Origin: DASXUC01 sp036004445
Lineage (GTDB): Bacteria > Sysuimicrobiota > Sysuimicrobiia > Sysuimicrobiales > Kaftiobacteriaceae
Length of the DNA: 64,000 bases
NCBI GenBank assembly: GCA_036004445.1
Contig: DASYRL010000103.1
Coordinates: 5,285 to 69,284, forward strand
Direction: 5' to 3'
Both the position numbers and the translations under genes were made by a program. The notes under the pieces are model-generated. The model had not been told where the DNA came from. It saw only the letters and a list, made by a program, of their open reading frames with translations, and did no database searches. The first letter of the stretch is position 1; the number at the start of each line of letters is the position of its first letter. Shown here in pieces: positions 7,587 to 15,864 of the stretch.

Positions 7587-8897
7587 ATGACTCCCCCTCG
7601 GTTGCACTCGCTGGGCAACGGCCTCGCCGTGCTGCTGCTCGAAGACCATACGGCGCCGGTTGCGACGTTCTGGGTCTGGTATCGCGTGGGCAGCCGCAAC
7701 GAGTTGCCCGGGCTGACCGGGATCAGCCACTGGACCGAGCACATGCTGTTCAAAGGCACGCCGGCGCATCCGAAAGGCGATTTGACCCGGTTCATCGAGC
7801 GTCTCGGCGGACGGTGGAACGCGTTCACGTGGAAGGACTACACCGCCTACCATGAAGTGCTGCCGGCCACGCACCTCGACGTGGCCATCGACCTGGAAGC
7901 CGACCGAATGGTGAATACCATCTTCGATCCGGAGGAGGTCGAGCGGGAGCGCACCGTCATCATCTCGGAGCGCGAGGGCAGCGAGAACTACCCGGGATAT
8001 CTGCTGCGCGAAGAGATCGACGCGATCGCGTTTAAGGTACACCCGTATCGCACGCCCGTAATCGGATGGAAGGACGACCTGCGGCGGATCACCGCCGACG
8101 ATCTCCTGCGACACTACCGCACGTACTACCATCCCGCGAACGCCGTCGCCGTGGCGGTCGGCGACTTCTCCGTGGACGCGGTGCTGGCCCGGATCGAGCA
8201 GGCCTTCGGCGCGCTGCCGTCGGGCACGGTCCCGCCCGGCCCGCGGGCGTTTGAACCCGGCCAGGAAGGTGAGCGGCGGGTGGTGCTCCAGCGGCCCGGA
8301 GGCGCCACCGGGCACGTGTACCTTGCGTACCATGCGCCGTCGGCGACCCACCCGGATCTGCCGGCGCTCCTGGTCCTCGACGGCGTGCTGTCCGGATTCA
8401 CGGGTATCGTACCGTTCGATCAGGTGGTGGTCGGCCGCAGCGCGCGCCTCTACCGGGCGCTGGTGGAGAGCGGGCTCGCCGCCGACGCGTCGTCGTCGAT
8501 CGCGCCGAGCACGGACCCCACGTTGTTCTACGTCTCCGCCACGGCGCGCACGGACGTGGCGCCCGCGGTGATCGAGGAGCGCATGGTAGTGGAACTCGAA
8601 GCGCTGGCCACCGACCCGGTGCCCGCCGCCGAGCTCGAGCGAGTCAAGAAGCAGGCGCGGGCCCAGTACGTCTACGCGCAGGACGGGGTCTTCCGCCGCG
8701 CGATGGCGATGGGCGCCTTCGCCGTCGTCAGCACTCCCGAGGTGTTCGACGCGCTGCCGGCGCGCATCGAGGCCGTGCGCGCCGATGATCTCATGCGCGT
8801 CGCCGCCGCCTACCTGACCGCCGCCAACCGCAGCGTCGGGATCTACCTGCCCGCGGAACCGGCTCCCTCCCGCGGCCGCGAGGCCGTCGCGTCATGA
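7587..8897 (+). CDS. M16-family zinc metalloprotease (catalytic subunit)
   Basis: 436 residues with two M16 halves. The inverted zinc motif HxxEH is present as HWTEH (48-52), with the downstream acidic block ISEREGSEN supplying the third ligand. The frame is open upstream through the antisense of the preceding gene; the ATG at 7587 (MTPPRLHSLGNGL) matches where M16 proteins begin. No signal peptide is evident, so the location is cytoplasmic unless secreted otherwise. It overlaps the next gene by four bases (ATGA). Such pairs form heterodimers like mitochondrial processing peptidase or the Sphingomonas M16 pair. Confidence 0.92.
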   Translation: MTPPRLHSLGNGLAVLLLEDHTAPVATFWVWYRVGSRNELPGLTGISHWTEHMLFKGTPAHPKGDLTRFIERLGGRWNAFTWKDYTAYHEVLPATHLDVAIDLEADRMVNTIFDPEEVERERTVIISEREGSENYPGYLLREEIDAIAFKVHPYRTPVIGWKDDLRRITADDLLRHYRTYYHPANAVAVAVGDFSVDAVLARIEQAFGALPSGTVPPGPRAFEPGQEGERRVVLQRPGGATGHVYLAYHAPSATHPDLPALLVLDGVLSGFTGIVPFDQVVVGRSARLYRALVESGLAADASSSIAPSTDPTLFYVSATARTDVAPAVIEERMVVELEALATDPVPAAELERVKKQARAQYVYAQDGVFRRAMAMGAFAVVSTPEVFDALPARIEAVRADDLMRVAAAYLTAANRSVGIYLPAEPAPSRGREAVAS

Positions 8898-10183
8898 TGC
8901 GCACCCTGCCGATTACGCCGGAGACGGTGACGCGCGTCGTGTTCGACAACGGGTTGGTCGCTCTCGTCAAGAACCAGCCCGGCAGCGGTGTGATCACGCT
9001 GCATGGGTACGTGAAGGCGGGCGCGATGTATGACGGCGCCCGCAGTGGGCTGGCGCGCCTGACGGCGGCGCTGTTGACGCGGGGGACGCGGTCGTGGGCG
9101 TCCCGGGAGATCGCCGAGGCGCTGGACGGCATCGGGGCGGCGGTCACCATCGGCGCCGGGATGGAGACCGTGACCGTCGGCGCCCGCGCGCTGCGCGAAG
9201 ATGCGGAGACGGTCCTCGCCATGGCGGGTGAGATGCTGATGCACCCATCGTTCCCCGAACCCGAGCTGGTCAACGTACGCGGCGAGCTGGTGACGGGCCT
9301 GCGAATGGCGCAGCAGGATACCCGTGCCATGGCGGAACGGACCTTCCGGGCCCTGGCGTTTCCCGCCGGACATCCGCACGCGCGCGTGCCCGACGGCGAT
9401 GAAGCCGTCGTGGCCTCCCTGCGGGGCGACGACCTCGCGGCATTTCACGCCGCCTGGTACCATCCGGGGGCCACGATCCTGGCCGTCGTCGGCGATCTGT
9501 CCACAGACGCGATCCTCTCGCTGCTCCGCAGGACCTTCGAGTCGTGGGGCGGCGGCGCCCGCTGGAGGCTGCCAGAGGCTCCGCCGGTATCCGCTCCCTC
9601 CTCCGTGCTCCGCGCGGAAGTCCGCCTCCCGGGGAAGGTACAGTCCGACATCGTCGTCGGGATCCCCGGGATTACCCGAGCCGATCCCGCGTACTATCCG
9701 ACCATGATGGCGAACCTGATGCTCGGACAGCTCGGGATGATGGGACGCCTGGGCGAGCGCGTGCGGGAGCAGCAAGGCATGGCCTATTACGCGTACAGTG
9801 ACCTCCGTGCCGGCCTGATCGCGGGACCGTGGTGGGTGCGGGCGGGGATCAACCCACGAAACGAGGCGAGGGTCGTCAGCAGCATCGTCGAGGAGATCCG
9901 GAGGTTCGCGTCTGAGGGGCCGGAGCCGGCCGAGCTGGCCGACGCGCGTGAGTTCCTGACCGGCAGCCTGGCGCTGCGGTTGGAGACGACGGCGGGCATG
10001 GCGCAGGCGCTGGCAGAGATCGAGCTGTTCGATCTGGGTCTGGACTACATCGAGCGCTACCCCGAGCTCATCCACGCGGTCTCCGGCGGCGCCATCGCGG
10101 CGGCGGCGAATCGATTTCCGGTTGCCGCGTACGCCGTGGCGACCGCCGGTCCCCCAACGCTAACTACGGGATACGAGCGATAA
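8894..10183 (+). CDS. M16-family non-catalytic partner subunit
   Basis: 429 residues, homologous to the preceding protease but with GLARLTAAL where the HxxEH zinc site should be. It keeps the C-terminal R...Y element (RVREQQGMAYYAYSDL) that binds the peptide substrate in partner subunits. This is the classical active/inactive M16 pairing, so it probably completes the proteolytic chamber. It is translationally coupled to the catalytic gene through ATGA. An array of 9-bp units follows the coding region. Confidence 0.9.
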   Translation: MMRTLPITPETVTRVVFDNGLVALVKNQPGSGVITLHGYVKAGAMYDGARSGLARLTAALLTRGTRSWASREIAEALDGIGAAVTIGAGMETVTVGARALREDAETVLAMAGEMLMHPSFPEPELVNVRGELVTGLRMAQQDTRAMAERTFRALAFPAGHPHARVPDGDEAVVASLRGDDLAAFHAAWYHPGATILAVVGDLSTDAILSLLRRTFESWGGGARWRLPEAPPVSAPSSVLRAEVRLPGKVQSDIVVGIPGITRADPAYYPTMMANLMLGQLGMMGRLGERVREQQGMAYYAYSDLRAGLIAGPWWVRAGINPRNEARVVSSIVEEIRRFASEGPEPAELADAREFLTGSLALRLETTAGMAQALAEIELFDLGLDYIERYPELIHAVSGGAIAAAANRFPVAAYAVATAGPPTLTTGYER

Positions 10184-10204
10184 GAGGGATAAGAGGGATA
10201 TGAA
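10169..10204 (+). repeat. Array of four 9-bp units running into the npdG-like start codon
   Basis: Units GGATACGAG, CGATAAGAG, GGATAAGAG and GGATATGAA follow head to tail. The first units are the end of the M16 partner gene and the last contains the ATG of the next gene. The AGAGG of the third unit is positioned as its Shine-Dalgarno. No inverted partner arm is nearby. Confidence 0.65.
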
Positions 10205-10856
10205 GATTGCATTGATCGGCGGCACCGGCCGGTTGGGGACGGGACTCGCCGGCCGGCTCGCGTCTGCCGGCTACGCCGTGCTCATCGGGTCCCGGGACCC
10301 GGCGAGGGCCAGCTCGGCCGCCGCGGCGCTCGATTTGCCGCAGGTCGGCGGTGCGAGCAACGAGCACGCCGCGCGCGAAGCGGACGTCATCATCCTGTCC
10401 GTGCCGTACGCGGCGCACCGCGCCAGCGTAGTTGCGCTGGCAGGCAGTGCGGCCGACAAAGTCGTGGTGGATCCAACGGTGCCCCTGCTGCGTGCCCGTC
10501 CGGTCGAGCTCGCGGTTCCCGACGAAGGATCGGTCGCCGCCCGGACGCAGGCGATGCTGCCGCAGGCGCGGGTGGTGAGCGCGTTTCACACCGTCAGCGC
10601 GGACCTGCTGGCCGACTTCGACCAGCCCCTGCACGGGGATGTGCTGCTGTGCGGCAACGATGCCACCGCCCGCGACGCCGTGGGGGCGCTCATCCGGGCG
10701 ATCGACCTGGTCCCAGTCGATGCGGGCCCGCTGACCTGGGCGCACACCTTAGAGCATCTCGGGGCGCTGATGATCCAGATCAACCAGCGGTATAAGAGGA
10801 AGCATGCCGGACTGCGCATTACGGGACTCGGGACCCGGGACCCGGGCCAACGCTAG
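10200..10856 (+). CDS. NADPH-dependent F420 reductase-like protein
   Basis: 218 residues with an N-terminal Rossmann motif (IGGTGRLGTGLAGRLASAGY) followed by the NADP-selective GSRDP. LSVPYAAH, HTVSADLLADF and the C-terminal WAHTLEHLGALMIQIN match the F420H2:NADP oxidoreductase family (NpdG type), which moves hydride between coenzyme F420 and NADP. The next gene is the F420 gamma-glutamyl ligase, which supports the assignment. The final residues (GLGTRDPG) come from three 7-bp repeat units (GGGACTC, GGGACCC, GGGACCC at 10823-10843) and are probably dispensable. Confidence 0.85.
   Translation: MKIALIGGTGRLGTGLAGRLASAGYAVLIGSRDPARASSAAAALDLPQVGGASNEHAAREADVIILSVPYAAHRASVVALAGSAADKVVVDPTVPLLRARPVELAVPDEGSVAARTQAMLPQARVVSAFHTVSADLLADFDQPLHGDVLLCGNDATARDAVGALIRAIDLVPVDAGPLTWAHTLEHLGALMIQINQRYKRKHAGLRITGLGTRDPGQR
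10823..10848 (+). repeat. Short heptamer array at the 3' end of the F420 reductase gene
   Basis: Three 7-bp units (GGGACTC, GGGACCC, GGGACCC) and a partial fourth form the last codons of the reductase gene, 12 bases before the cofE start. Only one arm is present. Confidence 0.6.
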
Positions 10857-10859
10857 GCC

Positions 10860-11618
10860 ATGCGGTCATTGTCGGCCTGGGCCCCCGAAGGCATCCCCGA
10901 AGTCCGCTCGGGGGCCGATCTCGCGGCGCTCATCATCGGGGCCCTCCGGATCGCCGGGATCCCGCCGGCCGACGGGGACGTCCTGGTCGTCGCGCAGAAA
11001 GTGGTATCCAAGGCCGAGGGCAGCGTCCGCGACCTGGCGGAGGTTGCCGCCGGCGACGACGCGCAGCGGCTCGCCCGGCTGTCGGGGAAGGATGCGCGGC
11101 TCGTGCAGGTGATCCTCGACGAGTCGCGGGCGATCCTGCGCGTCCGTCCCGGGTTGGTCATTGCCGAGCACCGGCTGGGGTACGTGTGCGCAAACGCCGG
11201 AGTGGATCACAGCAATGTCGGTCTGGGTGAGAGCTGGGTGTGTCTGCTGCCGCAAGATCCGGATGCGTCGGCCGCGGCGATCCGCCGGGCCGTGGGCGAT
11301 GCCTTCGGCGTGGACGCCGCAGTGGTCATCAACGACTCCCACGGACGTCCCTTCCGCGAGGGCACGGTAGGGGTGGCCATCGGCTCGGCGGGACTGGAAC
11401 CGCTGCTGAGCTTCATCGGCCAGGTGGATCGCAGCGGTTACACCCTGCGCGCCTCTGTAGAGGCCGTGGCGGATGAGCTGGCCGCCGCCGCGAGCCTGCT
11501 GCAGGGGCAGGCCGCCGAAGGGACGCCGCTCGTGGTGATCCGTGGTGCGCGGTACGACGCCGGCACCTCACCGTCCGCACGATTGCTGCGCGTGGCAGAA
11601 AAGGACATGTTCCGGTAA
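10860..11618 (+). CDS. cofE: Coenzyme F420-0:L-glutamate ligase
   Basis: 252 residues. CofE adds gamma-linked glutamates to F420-0 using GTP. Family blocks are present: DVLVVAQKVVSKAEGS, ESRAILR, VCANAGVDHSNV, VINDSHGRPFREGTVGVAIGSAG and the C-terminal RGARYD. The length equals that of stand-alone archaeal-type CofE; the C-terminal FMN domain found in the actinobacterial FbiB fusion is absent. The gene is 3 bases after the reductase gene, an obvious F420 pair. With it the organism should make or at least elongate F420, although cofC, cofD and cofGH are not in this window. Confidence 0.93.
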   Translation: MRSLSAWAPEGIPEVRSGADLAALIIGALRIAGIPPADGDVLVVAQKVVSKAEGSVRDLAEVAAGDDAQRLARLSGKDARLVQVILDESRAILRVRPGLVIAEHRLGYVCANAGVDHSNVGLGESWVCLLPQDPDASAAAIRRAVGDAFGVDAAVVINDSHGRPFREGTVGVAIGSAGLEPLLSFIGQVDRSGYTLRASVEAVADELAAAASLLQGQAAEGTPLVVIRGARYDAGTSPSARLLRVAEKDMFR

Positions 11619-11679
11619 GACCCAGCAGGCAGTGCGCAGTAGGCGGTCGGCAGCCAGACCACGAAAAGGCAGAAGTGCG

Positions 11680-12804
11680 ATGAAAATTGAGAGCGTCAAG
11701 TGCCGGATGCTGCAGGGCACGCTGGACACGCCCATCCAGTTCGGCATCGGTGCGTTTCCCACGTTTTCCGCCACCCTGGTGGAGGTCCGGACCGACGACG
11801 GCATCAGCGGGATCGGCGAGTGTATCGTGCGCAAGGCCCCGCAGGTGACGAAGGCCGTGATCGACCAGATGCTGGCGCCGGTGATCCTCGGGCGCGATCC
11901 CCACGACGTGGAGGGACTGTGGGACGAGATGTTCCGCCAGCTCCGGGGGTGGGGTCACTACCGCGGGTTCGTCTTCGAGGCCATGAGCGGGATCGATACC
12001 GCGCTCTGGGATATCCTCGGCCGAGCCTCCGGCCTGCCGGTGTACAAGGCCTTGGGGGGTGCCGGCCGCTCCCGCGTGACCTGCTACGCGTCGTCCGTGT
12101 ACTTCGCCGACATTCCGGTGATGGTGGCCGAAGCGGAGCAGCAGATCCGGTCGGGGCACACCGCGATCAAGGTCAAGATCGGCCGCGCCGCCGCGCTGGG
12201 AGGCCGCCGGACCGACGTGGCGTCGGTGCGCGCGATCCGGCAGGCCGTCGGCCCCGACGTGGAGATCATGCTCGACGTGAACAGCGCGTACGATGCGGCC
12301 ACCGCCATCAAAGTCGGCCGGCAGCTGGAAGACGCCGACATCACCTGGCTCGAGGAGCCGGTGCCGCCCGACGACCTGGATGGCTACCGGCGCGTCCGAG
12401 CCGGGCAGGCCATCCCCGTTGCGGCCGGGGAGAGCGAGTTCGGCGTCTTTGGCTTTCGGGAACTGATCCACCGACGCGCCATTGACATCGTCCAGCCCGA
12501 TGTGGCCCGGATCGGAGGCCCGACGGGAGCGAGGCGCGTCGGTGTGCTTGCCCACACCCACAACCTTCGATACGCGCCGCACACCGGGTTCAGCGCCGGC
12601 ATCGCACATCTGGCCTCGCTGCACGTGGCCGCCAGCGTCCCCAACCTGATGACCTACGAATACTTCTACGCGCCCAACCCGCTGCGCGACATCTTCGTCC
12701 AACCGTTTCCGCAGCCCACCGACGGGGTCATCGAGGTCCCGCAGGGACCGGGACTCGGCCTCGAGCTTGACGAGCGGATCGTGAAGAAGTTCGAAGTCAC
12801 GTGA
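11680..12804 (+). CDS. Mandelate racemase / muconate lactonizing enzyme family protein
   Basis: 374 residues, start ATG at 11680 (MKIESVKC). Enolase-superfamily features are AIKVKIG (catalytic KxK), metal ligands in LDVNSAY, WLEEPVPP and AAGESEFG, and the C-terminal histidine region AHTHNLRYAPHTGFSAG. This places it in the MR subgroup acting on hydroxy acids or sugar acids by alpha-proton abstraction. The substrate cannot be read from the sequence; an acid-sugar dehydratase is as likely as a racemase. It is 7 bases upstream of the GTPase gene. Confidence 0.82.
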   Translation: MKIESVKCRMLQGTLDTPIQFGIGAFPTFSATLVEVRTDDGISGIGECIVRKAPQVTKAVIDQMLAPVILGRDPHDVEGLWDEMFRQLRGWGHYRGFVFEAMSGIDTALWDILGRASGLPVYKALGGAGRSRVTCYASSVYFADIPVMVAEAEQQIRSGHTAIKVKIGRAAALGGRRTDVASVRAIRQAVGPDVEIMLDVNSAYDAATAIKVGRQLEDADITWLEEPVPPDDLDGYRRVRAGQAIPVAAGESEFGVFGFRELIHRRAIDIVQPDVARIGGPTGARRVGVLAHTHNLRYAPHTGFSAGIAHLASLHVAASVPNLMTYEYFYAPNPLRDIFVQPFPQPTDGVIEVPQGPGLGLELDERIVKKFEVT

Positions 12805-12811
12805 GCCGGGG

Positions 12812-13789
12812 ATGCCCGCCAATCTCACTCCGGATTACATGGCCGCCGACAAGAAGTTCAAGGCGGCGGCGACGGCGCACGACAAACTCACTGCGCTTGA
12901 GGAAATGCTGGCGACGATCCCCAAGCACAAGGGGACGGAGAAGATGCAGGCCGACCTCAAGCGGCGCATCGCCAGGCTGCGCACCGAGGTGCAGCAGCGC
13001 AAGAAGGGCGCCGCGCGGGGCAAGCCGTTCTTCCAGATCGACAAGGAAGGCGCCGGCCAGGTCGTGCTGGTCGGCGGCCCCAACGTCGGGAAGTCGATGC
13101 TCCTGGCCGCCCTGACCAACGCCGAGCCCGACGTCGCAGACTATCCCTTTACGACGCGCGCTCCGCAGCCGGGCATGAGCACCTTCGAGAACGTGCAGGT
13201 TCAGCTGGTCGACCTCCCGCCGGTCACCCCGGAGTTCGCCGAGGGGTGGCTGTTCGGGATTATCCGGACGGCGGACGCCGCCGTGCTTGTCGCCGACCTC
13301 GCGTCCGACGAGCTGCTGTCCGAAACGCAGGCCGTCCTCGATCAGTTGGCCGCCGCCAACATCCGGCTCGTTGCCGACGGCATCGACGCCCCCGGCGACA
13401 AGCGGACGATGGTCGTGGCCAACAAACTCGATTCGCGCGGCGCGGGCGATCGCCTCGTCCTGCTGCGGGAATTCCTGGGCGGCCGGCTGCCAGTGCTGCC
13501 GGTATCGGCGACGGCGGGGACGGGGCTAGAGACCCTCCGCGAGCAGTTGTTCCGCCTGCTCGGAGTGATCCGCGTGTACAGCAAACCCCCGGGCAGGAAG
13601 GTGGACCTGTCGGCTCCGTTCATCCTCAAACAGGGCGCGACCGTCCTCGATGCCGCAGAGGCGGTCCACAAGGACTTCGTCGTGAAGTTGAAGTACGCGC
13701 GGCTGTGGGGTGGGGATACTTATCAAGGACAGATGGTCGGGCGGGACCACCTACTACAGGATGGAGACATCCTGGAGCTGCACGGATAA
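12812..13789 (+). CDS. DRG/Obg-like GTPase with C-terminal TGS domain
   Basis: 325 residues. An N-terminal basic helical segment (1-70) precedes a G domain with P-loop GGPNVGKS (88-95), YPFTTRAPQPGM (switch I), NKLD and SA motifs, then a TGS domain (about 255-325: LKQGATVLDAAEAVHKDF...GRDHLLQDGDILEL). The G3 motif reads DLPP instead of DxPG. This architecture resembles the archaeal/eukaryotic DRG GTPases and their bacterial relatives, which associate with ribosomes, rather than classical ObgE, whose glycine-rich N-terminal domain is missing. It is convergent with the VOC gene across an inverted octamer array. Confidence 0.82.
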   Translation: MPANLTPDYMAADKKFKAAATAHDKLTALEEMLATIPKHKGTEKMQADLKRRIARLRTEVQQRKKGAARGKPFFQIDKEGAGQVVLVGGPNVGKSMLLAALTNAEPDVADYPFTTRAPQPGMSTFENVQVQLVDLPPVTPEFAEGWLFGIIRTADAAVLVADLASDELLSETQAVLDQLAAANIRLVADGIDAPGDKRTMVVANKLDSRGAGDRLVLLREFLGGRLPVLPVSATAGTGLETLREQLFRLLGVIRVYSKPPGRKVDLSAPFILKQGATVLDAAEAVHKDFVVKLKYARLWGGDTYQGQMVGRDHLLQDGDILELHG

Positions 13790-13791
13790 CT

Positions 13792-13880
13792 CACGGAAAC
13801 GGGGAAACGCGGAAACGCGCAGACAACCCAAACAGGAAACGTCTGGCTCGCGATTCCGCGATTCCGCGTTTCCGGGCCGC
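13792..13880. repeat. Inverted octamer array between convergent GTPase and VOC genes
   Basis: The left arm has three 8-bp units (GGAAACGG, GGAAACGC, GGAAACGC, 13795-13818). The right arm, 13850-13876, has GCGATTCC, GCGATTCC and GCGTTTCC. The outer units can pair exactly; the inner ones differ by one base (AAA against ATC). The roughly 30-base centre holds its own GGAAACG copy. It fills the whole space between the two stops. Confidence 0.75.
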
Positions 13881-13885
13881 GGGCG

Positions 13886-14248
13886 TCAGCGACGCCTGCG
13901 GCGTGAGCGCTGCCAGAGCCAGAGTTCGGTCCCCTGCGGATCGCGAAACGCCCCGTACCAGCCCCACCCGGGAACCTCGGCCTTGGGCTGGAGGATTTTG
14001 CCTCCCGCGGACCGCACCTGCGAGAGAGTCTTGTCGACGTCGGCGACATAGACGTACACCCGCACCGGTGATTTCGTCGGGATCGACTTGACCTTGTAGA
14101 TCCCACCCCCGACACCCTTTCGGCCCGGATCGAAGAGGGTATATCCGGGATCGAAGTCCCGGAACTTCCAACCGAAGAGTTTTCCGTAGAACCGCTTGGC
14201 CTTCGCGATGTCTTTCGTCGGAATCTCCACGTGCACGACGTTGTGCAT
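13886..14248 (-). CDS. VOC (glyoxalase/bleomycin resistance) superfamily protein
   Basis: 120 residues with the paired beta-alpha-beta-beta-beta pattern: HVEIPTKDIAKAKRFYGKLFGWKF at the N-terminus, and VYVYVADVDKTLSQVRSAGGKIL plus FRDPQGTELWLWQ in the second half. Single-domain members act as dimers and may be enzymes or ligand-binding proteins; the substrate is unknown. It ends in a basic tail (RSRRRRR). Confidence 0.85.
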   Translation of the reverse strand: MHNVVHVEIPTKDIAKAKRFYGKLFGWKFRDFDPGYTLFDPGRKGVGGGIYKVKSIPTKSPVRVYVYVADVDKTLSQVRSAGGKILQPKAEVPGWGWYGAFRDPQGTELWLWQRSRRRRR

Positions 14249-14507
14249 CCGGATCGCCTCTTTCTGTTTGTGTGGAAATCACCTTCGGCATCGGGTTCAC
14301 CAGCCCTTGCGAGTCTGTACCCGCGCGCCAAGTGGCAGCGATCGGCTGGGAGGCGGCCCCCGCGCTCCGCGTCGGGCGGCTCGGATTGACCAGGCCCACT
14401 ACGCTTTGAAGCGACACCCGAGCAAACGTGGCCAAGATCCCTCGGTGGAAGGAACGCTTGACGATCGGCGAAAAGCAGACACTCAGGCCTGGCCGCGGAG
14501 GTGCCGC
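14249..14507. other. Intergenic region upstream of the aquaporin gene
   Basis: A 259-base divergent spacer. A frame open across it into the aquaporin gene translates to basic, unconserved sequence and is rejected as coding. TTGACC (near 14386) and TTGACG (near 14459) hexamers occur, but neither has a convincing -10 partner. I see no recognised RNA structure. Confidence 0.4.
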
Positions 14508-15194
14508 GTGGAGACCCCACTGTGGAAAGCGTTTCTCGCCGAAGCCGTCGGCGCGTTCACCCTCATCTTCATCGGCGCCGGATCGATTCTGGCCGATCAG
14601 CTCACCGGCGGAAAGGTTGGGCTGGTCGGCATTGCGTTTGCCCACGGACTGGCAATCGGGACGATGGTGCTGGCGCTGGGCGCGGTGTCCGGCGGCCACT
14701 TCAATCCGGCCGTGACGTTGGGGTTCCTGGTCACCGGACGGCAGCCGCTTGGGCGCGGATTATCTTACATGGCGGCCCAGTTGATCGGCGCATCGATCGC
14801 CGCGCTGCTGCTGACCGCGGCGTTCCCCGAGGGCACCCGCCAGGCCGTGCATCTGGGTACACCTGCGCTGGCCGCGGGCGTGACGCCGGGCGTCGGCATC
14901 GTTGTGGAGGCGATCCTGACTTTTCTGCTCATTTTCGTCATCTTCGGGACCGCGGTCGATCCGCGCGGCCCGCATGCCATTGCGGGGCTGGCCATCGGGC
15001 TGGTCATCACGATGGACATCTTTGCCGGAGGTGCCCTCACCGGCGCGGCCATGAACCCCGCGCGGGCGTTCGGCCCGGCGCTGTTCTCCGGCTTCTGGCA
15101 AGACCAGTACGTGTACTGGGTCGGGCCGTTCCTCGGCGCCGCGGCGGCGGCAGTTCTGTACCAGCGCACGATGTTGGAGCGCAGAGGAGGGTGA
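14508..15194 (+). CDS. Aquaporin / glycerol facilitator (MIP family channel)
   Basis: 228 residues, start GTG at 14508 with GGAGGTG five to six bases upstream. There are six membrane helices. The two half-helix NPA signatures are present (HFNPAVTLG and MNPARAFGP), as is the AEAVGAFTLIFIGAG first helix. The short loops and length resemble water-selective bacterial AqpZ or the archaeal AqpM type more than glycerol-specific GlpF, which has longer loops. It sits 4 bases before the UPF0173 hydrolase gene. Confidence 0.93.
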   Translation: METPLWKAFLAEAVGAFTLIFIGAGSILADQLTGGKVGLVGIAFAHGLAIGTMVLALGAVSGGHFNPAVTLGFLVTGRQPLGRGLSYMAAQLIGASIAALLLTAAFPEGTRQAVHLGTPALAAGVTPGVGIVVEAILTFLLIFVIFGTAVDPRGPHAIAGLAIGLVITMDIFAGGALTGAAMNPARAFGPALFSGFWQDQYVYWVGPFLGAAAAAVLYQRTMLERRGG

Positions 15195-15198
15195 CGCG

Positions 15199-15864
15199 AT
15201 GAAGCTGACCTACTACGGGCACGCGATGTTCCGGCTGGAATCCGGGGGCAGCTCGATCCTGATCGATCCGTATGACGCCAAGGTCGGCTATCCCATCCCC
15301 GACGTGTCGGCCACCGCGGTGACGGTGTCGCACGAACACGGTGATCACAGCAACGTCGCCGCCGTGAAGGGGCACCCGAAGGTCATCCGTGGGCTCAAGG
15401 ATGCGGGCAAAGACTGGGCGGACGTCAACGAACGCGTCGGCCCATTCACCATCTCAGGAGTGGCGACCTATCACGATACGTCCAACGGGAAGGATCGCGG
15501 CAAGAACACGATTTTCATCTATGAGGCGGACGGCCTCCGGATCGCGCATGCCGGCGATCTCGGGCATCTGCTCACCGCGGACCAGGTGTCGGCGCTCGGC
15601 CGGCTCGACGTCCTGATGCTCCCCGTCGGCGGCCACTTCACCTGCGGGCCCAAGGAAGCCGAGCAGGTTGTCGATCAGCTTCGGCCGCGCGTCGTGATCC
15701 CGATGCATTACAAGACCGAGGTGAACCGGAACTGGCCGATCGGGTTTTGTGACGCCTTTACCGAAGGCAAACGCCCCACGGAGCGTCCGCAGACGATCGA
15801 ACTGTCAGCCGCGACGCTGCCGGAGACCCGCGAGATCTGGGTGCTCAGCCACTCAAGTACGTGA
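15199..15864 (+). CDS. UPF0173 metal-dependent hydrolase (metallo-beta-lactamase fold)
   Basis: 221 residues. The zinc motif HxHxDH is present as HEHGDH, with ATYHDTSNGKDRGKNTIFIYEADGLRIAHAGDLGH and VVIPMHYKT following, all hallmarks of UPF0173 (YtkL/UlaG-like). The substrate is unknown. It is in an apparent operon with the aquaporin and ends in a 20-base convergent overlap with leucyl aminopeptidase. Confidence 0.92.
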   Translation: MKLTYYGHAMFRLESGGSSILIDPYDAKVGYPIPDVSATAVTVSHEHGDHSNVAAVKGHPKVIRGLKDAGKDWADVNERVGPFTISGVATYHDTSNGKDRGKNTIFIYEADGLRIAHAGDLGHLLTADQVSALGRLDVLMLPVGGHFTCGPKEAEQVVDQLRPRVVIPMHYKTEVNRNWPIGFCDAFTEGKRPTERPQTIELSAATLPETREIWVLSHSST

